The position numbers and the translations under genes were made by a program. Positions 57,127 through 64,000 of a DNA stretch of 64,000 nucleotides are shown piece by piece; the first letter of the stretch is position 1; every line of letters begins with the position of its first letter. The notes beneath the pieces were generated by a model. It searched no databases, had not been told where the DNA came from, and worked only from the letters and a program-made list of their open reading frames with translations. This DNA comes from Neoarius graeffei (lineage: Eukaryota > Chordata > Actinopteri > Siluriformes > Ariidae). The DNA lies in assembly GCF_027579695.1 (NCBI RefSeq), contig NC_083587.1, forward strand, positions 40,677,732 to 40,741,731. Direction: 5' to 3'.

Positions 57127-58309
57127 TATAAAAGCTTAAGATTGTGAGTTCTACATCATAAGAATTCCAAACAATAAAAGCTGACAACTAATTGTCTTCT
57201 GTAAAGATAAACAGAATGAGTTCAATCATGTTTATTTTGAACATGAAACAGTAGAAAAACACTTGAATGTTTGATATCATTCAAGTCCACATGAAAATGC
57301 TTAAAATGGCATTTCTAAATAATGTAAATGTGCACATCTGATGCTCATTTTTACATTTTTTCGCAGCAAAAACTGGCACATTAAAAATATAGGTCTGCCA
57401 CAACAGCATGCCATGTTACTGAAACACTTTGAAAACAAGGATTTAAAAAAACAAAACAAAACTTTTAAGATGCATTCAGCTTAGGGCAGATCAAACATTA
57501 TCAACATTCACATCCACAAATGTACAATGCAAACTACAATTCACAACAGCTAGCTGTTAAAACAATGCCAGCTAATAATGTAAACACTTGACTATCAGTT
57601 ATCCATCAGGTCATGTTCTGGAGTAGGGCTGTCCAAAATTCAATGCACTCAACTAACAGTCACAGAACTGACAACTTAGTCTTAAATAAATGTGTTAATC
57701 CAGTATTGCTGACAAATTTGCACCTTGTAGTAATTCAAAATTAGTAAGCAGCACAATATGACACAAAAGATGCAGGCTGACCCTGGAACCAGAAATAAGA
57801 ATCTGGACTTTGGCAGCAGAAAAAATAAGTACTGCTGTACAGCGTTAGCAAAGGTTTACCTAGAGAGATTAATAATATTTACCCAGATAACACAGTAAAA
57901 CTCTTCTGGAAACATTGGTTAACCACATTGGTTAATATTTCACTTAACATTAAGGTACACTGCTTAAACATCTCACCAGACATCTAACCTTGACTTCTAT
58001 TATTCTAGTGTTGTGCCCTGAGCTACATGTTACCTAATATTCACGACAAACACAAAACAAGAGAACAAACAGTGGCAAGGCAATAGCCTCTTCCAACACA
58101 ACTGTACTTCTCTTTGAGGGGCAGCCAGCATATGAAAAAAATAAGGTAAGAGAGAAAAGGCCAGCTTCTCTCTTAAGGGCTTATTTATGAGAGCAAGAGC
58201 TTGGTTTTCAAGCTTCTGACATGCTGTGAGCAACTTTCTCACTTTGCTGTGAGACAGAGGGTCCCGTAAATTGGGGGCGAAATGTGGTTCCTTATCGCAA
58301 CTGATCAAG
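57127..58309. other. AT-rich sequence, right part of old MITE and unassigned DNA
   Basis: The first about 80 bases continue the MITE interrupted by Tc1 copy C. No mppe1 exon and no other feature recognised in the rest. Confidence 0.35.
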
Positions 58310-58790
58310 ATGGCCAAAAGATTCTCTGCTCAGATGGCCTTGCAAATGATTTTGGAAGAGAGAGAAGCTTTTGATGATGATGTAGAGGAAGAAGTTTCAG
58401 AATGTGAGGATCACATTTCTGAAAATTCAGAGTCTGACAGTGACTTTGAAGAAGAGGATGAGATGGAGCATCAGCCAGTCCCAAAATGAAGACAAGCCCC
58501 AGGACCAACCCATCAGCAACCAGCCCCAGGACCAGCCCGTCAGCAGCCAGCCCCAGGACCAGCCTGTCAGCAGCTAACAGGTAAAGAAATATGGATGTCA
58601 AAAAATTGAGAAATTGAATGGTTTTCTTGCCCAAGAACTGAGCCACCATGCATGGCTGCCAATGTGATAAAGATGCAACCAGGGCCGACACGGATGGTGG
58701 TTTCTCGTGTGCAGGACATCAAGTCTTCTTTTGAGCTTTTCATCCCAGATTCCATCCAGAACATTATTTTGGATTGCACTAATTTAGGCG
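58310..58790 (+). pseudogene. piggyBac-type transposase N-terminal relic
   Basis: From ATG 58310: MAKRFSAQMALQMILEER, then an acidic region (EEEVSECEDHISENSESDSD), a short 33-bp tandem repeat (CAGCCCCAGGACCAGCC-type, 58497-58575), and after a deletion VVSRVQDIKSSFELFIPDSI and QNIILDCTNLG. The acidic start and DIKSSFELFIPDSIQNII are typical of PGBD4-like piggyBac transposases. It is cut at 58790 by an endogenous retrovirus. The catalytic Asp region is gone. Confidence 0.7.
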
Positions 58791-59118
58791 TGTAATGGAA
58801 ACTTCTAATAAACACTTCAGAATGGTTAGCAGTTGTCTTTTCAGTTATTTATTATAATAGATCATATAAAACAGATATATAAAATAGGAAAGGGAAAAGA
58901 AGAAAGGAAAGAAAAAAACAAAACACCACCTCTAGTGATGTTGAGAGTGCACTCTGAGTTGTTTCTTAGGAATGTTCTCTATTATACTCTGAAGATATTT
59001 GCTTACTGCTCGCACCTGTACGTGATTGGCTCAAGATTTTCTATGAAGCTTTGCTAAAGCGTGCACCTGGAATGCTCCGATATGTGCAGGCAGATGCATA
59101 GTTAAGGAGAACTCAGGC

Positions 59119-61603
59119 CAGGGCTCGAAATTAACTTTTTTTCTTTGTGTCCCCCAGTGGTCCCGAATTCTGTGTTGTATTGTCCCGAAAGGAAGCAATA
59201 GTGTCCCCATTTTTTCCTCTCTGAAATAACCAGTGGTTAATATTATCATATGAAGTTACTATTATATTTGTAACTATGCAATTTTGAACCCTTTATATCA
59301 TTTTTACAATAAGTCACAAGACACAAGCGACACATGTCCAATACATCATCTACTTCAAAATTACAGTTATTGCATTTTCAGTTTATTAAACTTTGGCGAT
59401 CTCACTGTATGAATAGATACCCGTTTATTTAAAGGGGCCAACTAGCTCATTCAGAAAATGTTTCAACTCCCTACATCTGCAGTACACTTTAGTTGAAAAT
59501 AAGACCCCTTTCAGGCCCGGCGCCATGGGGGGGCGAAAGGGGGCGTCGCCCCCTCATGGCTACAGCCCCGCCCCCTCAACGGATACTCAGATCACTTAAT
59601 TGTTTTCTTATGAAAATATAATGTATTATAGACGTATTAATAATTTGCATTTTTTGAAATACGAAATATTAAGTGGTTGCGCATTGCACAAAAATACATT
59701 TCACATAAATCACTACTAAAACTGGCACGGTAGAACAAATCTGATTGGCTGTTATGATTCTTACGTTGCAATCGTAGAATTCAACTGTATTAAGGTAGGA
59801 TTATTTCAAAAAGCCTGAATTTAATATTAACCCTGTTTTAGACATATGTATCAATCCTAACTACTGGGGACTAGTTATTGTGGGTGTATATGTGAAATGC
59901 TGACACAGCTGCGCACACACAGACCTGTGATAAGGAGGACAAGGGTCGTGCGGGCGGGCGTTTTACATGTACACTTACAAGTGCACTGTCTCTGCAATAT
60001 CTTGCAATATGCAGTCAGTTTACGGGAGTAGTCTTTCCCCCACTGAATTAAACGAATTCAATCACAATATTGTGAATCCATTTTCTTTCTTTGTAGGCTA
60101 AGTTTATCTCCGTTTATGTTGGTGTATGTGTTCATATATGGTCCGCTTTGTGCGCAAATAGTGTAAGAATATGTGTCGTTGACGTCACCCCCCATGCAGC
60201 GGGGGTGAAAATTCATCACTTCAGAGTGTTTTGTCCCCTACACGCCTAAACTGGGATCGCGGATTAAGTGGTTAGCGTTGACTCGGTGCGAGTCAGGAAG
60301 GCTATTACTGGTGCAGCCGCGGGGTCTGTTGATTTTTTTAAATTATGATTTTGGCCGCCGAGCCAAGTACCTTAGACTTGCATTGACGTTTTGTTTTCAT
60401 GCCGCGGAGCTATTTGTATGTATTTTAAATTTAAAGGACTTGCCTGTAGGTTTGTGTGTTGTTTTATGTTTGGCATCTTTCCGGTTGTAACGCGTGTCTG
60501 TGAGAAAATTGGAGGGGAGGGTTAACAGGTGGGCACGGGTGCTGATAAAGTGCAACTGCCCTGGTAATATGTCACATGATTTTCCCGGACTAAAGCAACC
60601 TTCGGGGCCGTGGTTTTGTGGTTGGCGCAGTTAATTGTTTGAAACACGTTGTCAGACCGCCATCACTACTACACACTATATGAAAAAATATTTGCCCCCT
60701 TGCGATTTCTAATTGCCCCCTTAGTAAACTGTTCCTGGCGCCAGGCCTGACCCCTTTTATGTTCATTTCATCTACTTATACCTTGAATATCTGTTGGCAC
60801 TTATAAGGCCAACTTATAATTTTCACCATTACCGTTATCCATTTTTATGAACTTTCCGTTATCCATTACCGTTATCCATTTTTATGAACTTTCCATTATC
60901 CATTTTATGAACTTTCGCTGCCGGGTGCAAACGTTAGCAACATCAGCATAGTGCCAGGTCCGAGCCTAGTTGTGCTGCTGACTGACTAAACTTTCTGAAC
61001 TAGAAAGACACCAAGAAAACTCACTTATTCTGTTGAACGGTATCTTCCGTCAATATCATCCACATCATTCCTGTTGTATTTTATAACGTGTCTAACAGTG
61101 CTCATTAAGTTCATTCAGTTGCTAGCGTTGCCTGCAGACCAGGCGATGACACTTTGGATCCTGAAGGTCCCGGAGACGTTAGCTATGTCTGGGCTTTCAG
61201 TTTCTTCCCCGCGGTCAGTCCGCTTCAACCACTTAAGCATTTTTGTTCTGGCAAGAGTCGGCGCAGCGTGTGCGGTAGCAATTCCATTCCAAGTCCATAT
61301 AATGCGGACTCCGGCCGAAGATTCTAGAACAGAGTGCGCTGCTCTGTAGCCTACGGATGCAGGTGCATCGAAAGTGTAGCTACTATGTATTTTTCGCTGT
61401 TAACGTTTTAAAATTAAAATTGACAAATTAGGTGAATGTCTACGTATGTGTTACGGCTTTGTAAATAATATTAATGTAGAACTTTTTTTCTAGATCTATT
61501 TTTTTCCATTGTCCTGGGATTGTCCCAGATATGATAATTTTGTGTCCCGATGACATTTTTTATGGTCCCCGGGACATCGGGACACCGTTAGTTTCGAGCG
61601 CTG
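59119..61603. mobile_element. hAT element (CAGGGCTCGAAATTAAC ends), non-autonomous
   Basis: Ends CAGGGCTCGAAATTAAC and GTTAGTTTCGAGCGCTG, exact 8-bp target duplication ACTCAGGC (59111-59118, 61604-61611). No transposase recognised. Contains another hAT element at 59512-60749. Confidence 0.9.
59512..60749. mobile_element. Inner hAT element (CAGGCCCGGCGCCA ends)
   Basis: Ends CAGGCCCGGCGCCA and TGGCGCCAGGCCTG, 8-bp duplication ACCCCTTT (59504-59511, 60750-60757), 1238 bp. Without a recognised transposase. Confidence 0.9.
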
Positions 61604-61750
61604 ACTCAGGCACCCTGCTTATCACCACCAAGGCCACAGAAAGGCGATTACAACATGGGAAAAACAACTTTCTCAGTACACTAGGCCACTTGAGTTCAAC
61701 ACACAGAAACACAGAGAATAGGAATGTTCATCCACTAAATTTCCCTCACA

Positions 61751-61765
61751 TTTCCCCCCTTTTTG
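61751..61765 (-). promoter_or_regulatory. Polypurine tract of the endogenous retrovirus
   Basis: AAAAAGGGGGGAAA directly before the LTR start on the minus strand, the plus-strand primer site. Confidence 0.85.
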
Positions 61766-61974
61766 TCCTACAGGATAATAATTGCTAAAGAAAGAAATGT
61801 ACACGATTTCAGTGGTAAGAGTTCCCAGAGAGATTCGACTTAACACGTCATTGAGTGTACAGGGATAATGCTAAGGCTGTTTTTGTAAGACATAGACGTT
61901 TTAAGTTAATGCTAGCAAGCTATATACATAGATCAGGAAACAATAGAACAGGAAACAACCACAAATGAAAGTGT

Positions 61975-63421
61975 TTAAGTTAGGGCTAATTTCATGTCAG
62001 CTGTGCTGATATCATCGAACGGTGGGTTATAGTCTTCATGTGTGTTTGGAGGCCAGTCAGGCAAGTCGTCTGGGTCTATTTTCACCATCTGGTAACCAAT
62101 ATTTGTCAGCTGCCTCTGAAACACAGACATACAACGTTGACAGAAAACAGGGAGCAAACACAGCATCATAATCACTAAGCCCAGGACCGGTATGGTGGAT
62201 GGAATCAGAGTCTTCCATCCACTAAACCAACGCCACCAGCTGTTTTCGTTTCCTCCATGTTCGTCTGCTCGTAATTGTTCAGCAACCTTGCGCATCTTGT
62301 TCAGTGCCTCAGTGATGTTACCATGATTCCCGTCGTTTTCAGGAATGTACGTACAACAGTGTTCTCCTATCATGACACACACTCCACCTTCCTCTGCCAA
62401 AAGGATGTCAAGGGCCATGCGATTCTGTGTTGTCATTAATCTGAGCGCGGTCAATTCAGTTCTCACGCCCTCCATGGCCTCTATGGTTGAATTCACGAAC
62501 TGTGCCAGTCTATAATGCACCACCTCAAGTTCATTCCAGAGTTGTGTTATCCCATACTGTGGAAACAGTGCCTGGAAGAATTTCTTCACCTTGGGTTGCA
62601 GCTGATGTTCTGGAGGAGGAAAATCATCGTCGACGCTTCTGCGCCATCTGCCACTCGTCTCAGGGGTTGCTATTATTAGGTGGGCATCTAATTGGATCAG
62701 GGTGCATGTGCCTTTCCAATCTACCGGAAGGAAGTTGTACACATGGTGACCACACTTCCACTGCCAGCCTGGGTAATAAAAGATTGGACCTGCTAAATGA
62801 GTTAGACTCCTTCCTGGCCCTAAGTTACCTCCTATTGTCGCTTTTCTGCCTTGCTTGTACAGAGTGCACTTCGTCCTGTGCAGGTCACATTTGGATTTGG
62901 GACTGAACCCTGCACTGTGCAAACGGTTGAACACCTAGTTTCCTTGACCTTCCCCACGGGGGTAGAATTTGGATCGCCCTTTCGGCCTGCGCATAAGGTA
63001 TAATTTATCCCCTTTCCTGGTTCATTTACACTAATTTCTACTCTTGGGTCGTCTCCCCCACCTCGATACGTGACATTACACTCTTTTTTTTTTTTACACC
63101 ATCACAGACAGCTTCCATCACGGCTCGCCATGCTTGCGCAGTATTCTCATCAGTTGTGTTGGCGATCTCAAACACGAATGGTTGTGTAACGGTGTGTGGC
63201 AGGGTGGAGCAAACTAGACAATTTGACCTGTTAGCCTGTTTAGCTGTAAAATTAGCATACCGCCAATACAAATTATGAGTTGGATGTCTCCCTTGTCTCA
63301 ACTCTGTGTCAGTCTGGGTTCCCTGTATCGACCACCACACGAATCCTCCCGTGAGCCCCAGCAGGATCAGGATGCTCAGGCCCACGACTGGACCTAGTTT
63401 ATAATGACTTACCCCCTTCAT
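61975..63421 (-). pseudogene. Endogenous retrovirus env, frame-broken
   Basis: 63421-63038 is the N-terminal frame: a short start, a hydrophobic segment (VVGLSILILLGLTGGFVWW) that could be a signal or anchor, then cysteine- and sequon-bearing sequence with a C-x2-C (NCLVCS). It leaves frame at an A-run near 63086-63097, and coding-like sequence continues in another frame to about 62830. 62934-61975 holds the rest: a basic RWRR furin-like site near 62640 between surface and transmembrane subunits, a heptad region, a CX6CC motif with the immunosuppressive-type region before it (about 62350-62420), a membrane anchor (LIPSTIPVLGLVIMMLCLL) and a cytoplasmic tail of about 50 residues. The surface part is short compared with typical gammaretroviral env. 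No frame spans the full gene, so this copy is broken. Confidence 0.8.
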
Positions 63422-63659
63422 TTTATGTTAACTAGGTCTCCGAGTTAACCCTTGCCCTTCTTGATGTGTATTGGTGCTCAGAGGGTGGGCACGCCCTATC
63501 AGCCCTCATCCCACCTCACCGGAGCTTGGAGAAACTTGGGACTTCTGAAACCAGTCTACTGACTAGATACTAAAATACTCTTCTCTATTGAGGGTGCAAC
63601 AGCGTAACTGTGCTGCTGCGCTCAGTTCCATGTAGTGATGCCTTTCTTCCTCACGAGCT

Positions 63660-63764
63660 TTAGTCAGCGTCTGGGTCACTTAGGCCTTCTTTTTCCTCCT
63701 GCTCAGCCGGTTCAGGAACCCTCCTGCAGTGGCTAGCATGGATCCACGTCACTCTGCCCGTGAC
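63660..63764 (-). pseudogene. End of retroviral pol (integrase C terminus)
   Basis: Minus-strand frame ending at 63660: VTWIHASHCRRVPEPAE and an acidic tail to a TAA. The W-I-H-A-S-H pattern belongs to the integrase C-terminal end of gamma-type retroviruses. Its upstream part is cut off at 63765 by another element. Confidence 0.6.
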
Positions 63765-64000
63765 CAGAGGTGGAAAGAGTACTAAAATATTATACTCAAG
63801 TACAAGTACTGTTACTCTGATGAAATTTTACTTAAGTACAAGTAAAGTTACCAGACAAAAAATCTACTCAAGTAAAAGTAAAAAGTAGATCATTTAAAAT
63901 GTACTTTGAGTAAAAGTAAAACGTTACTTTTAACAATGGGTGTTTTCTACCTCCATTGTGTTGCGCAAAAATGAAAAAGAAGAGGAAACAAGGATATATG
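63765..64000. mobile_element. hAT-like element, left end only
   Basis: Starts CAGAGGTGGAAAGAGTACTA and continues with ACTCAAGTAC-type short repeats, a common fish hAT-derived non-coding end. The right end is outside the window. Confidence 0.65.

Larger units (their letters stand above)
58791..61750 (-). repeat. 3' LTR of the endogenous retrovirus, split by a hAT element
   Basis: Starts TGTGAGGGAAATTTAG at 61750 and ends TTCCATTACA at 58791, TG...CA. It has AATAAA in its lower part (about 58850). Without the insertion at 59119-61603 and its duplicated target it is about 467 bp. Confidence 0.8.
58791..63764 (-). mobile_element. Endogenous retrovirus, 3' half (pol end, env, LTR)
   Basis: On the minus strand: end of pol (63764-63660), env (63421-61975), polypurine tract (61765-61751) and the 3' LTR (61750-58791). 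The LTR is interrupted by a hAT element. The 5' part is cut off by another hAT-like element at 63765 or lies outside. Env has a gamma-type CX6CC motif. An old genomic copy with several breaks. Confidence 0.85.

Noticed and set aside
58497..58575. Short tandem repeats as a CRISPR-like array
   Set aside because: Direct 33-bp copies without variable spacers, in a eukaryotic transposase relic.
60278..61349. Frames inside the hAT elements as transposase
   Set aside because: No DDE region, BED finger or dimerisation motif; they are probably chance frames.
54329..64000. Further mppe1 exons
   Set aside because: I looked for the metal-binding motifs of the next exons (GD.xDEG, GNHD) on the plus strand and saw none.

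Overview
The window comes from a teleost fish nuclear genome. The evidence is a vertebrate-type split gene with GT/AG introns, fish-type Tc1-like transposons, V-SINE-like tRNA SINEs, and RTE, L2, Ty3/Gypsy and hAT families. No bacterial or organellar gene is present. The species cannot be fixed from the sequence.

Two host genes are recognised, both on the + strand. (1) cd38 (ADP-ribosyl cyclase / NAD+ glycohydrolase): eight exons lie between 9510 and about 42.4 kb, with matching splice phases. They carry 12 cysteines and the expected Trp, Glu and Asp catalytic residues. The exon encoding the true N terminus is not in the window. (2) mppe1 (PGAP5, the GPI-remodelling metallophosphoesterase): the first coding exon is at 54105-54328 with a clean GTGAGT donor; the rest lies to the right. 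The roughly 27-kb intron between cd38 exons at 9.9 and 37.0 kb, and the space between the genes, is mostly transposable elements.

Layout: 1-1.1 kb, Gypsy gag relic on the - strand. 1.3-1.85 kb, small TIR element with a helicase-like exon. 3.8-5.4 kb, Tc1 copy with a SINE inside. 5.6-9.0 kb, RTE LINE. 9.5-9.9 kb, cd38 exons. 10.6-17.8 kb, Tc1 copy containing a young, ORF-intact Gmr1-like LTR retrotransposon and a second helicase-exon element. 18-20.5 kb, hAT MITE and another Tc1. 21-23.5 kb, V-SINE and a decayed Gmr1-like copy. 23.7-26.5 kb, palindromic DNA elements, one with a THAP exon and a second convergent exon. 26.8-34.1 kb, LINEs, including an almost full-length L2-type element with a zinc-finger/coiled-coil/SGNH-hydrolase ORF1. 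34.5-35.7 kb, a relative of the THAP element with a large palindrome. 36-40.1 kb, LINE tail and cd38 exons. 40.5-46 kb, two Tc1/mariner copies around the cd38 last exon. 46.6-50.2 kb, Tc1 relic and a small Tc1/mariner element with an intact transposase. 50.4-54 kb, LTR remnant, repeat-coded P/E/S-rich ORF, nested inverted repeats. 54-57 kb, mppe1 exon and a third Tc1 copy. 58.3-64 kb, a piggyBac relic holding an endogenous retrovirus whose LTR holds a hAT that holds another hAT.

The most interesting points are: cd38 seems to end in an exon whose C-terminal coding part runs into a Tc1-like terminal repeat; several non-autonomous DNA elements keep only first-exon-like fragments of larger genes (RecQ-like helicase, THAP, a conserved fish ORF, SANT-like); and two related elements carry long internal palindromes where the middle of the parent genes should be. 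Family names rest on motif recognition without database searches.
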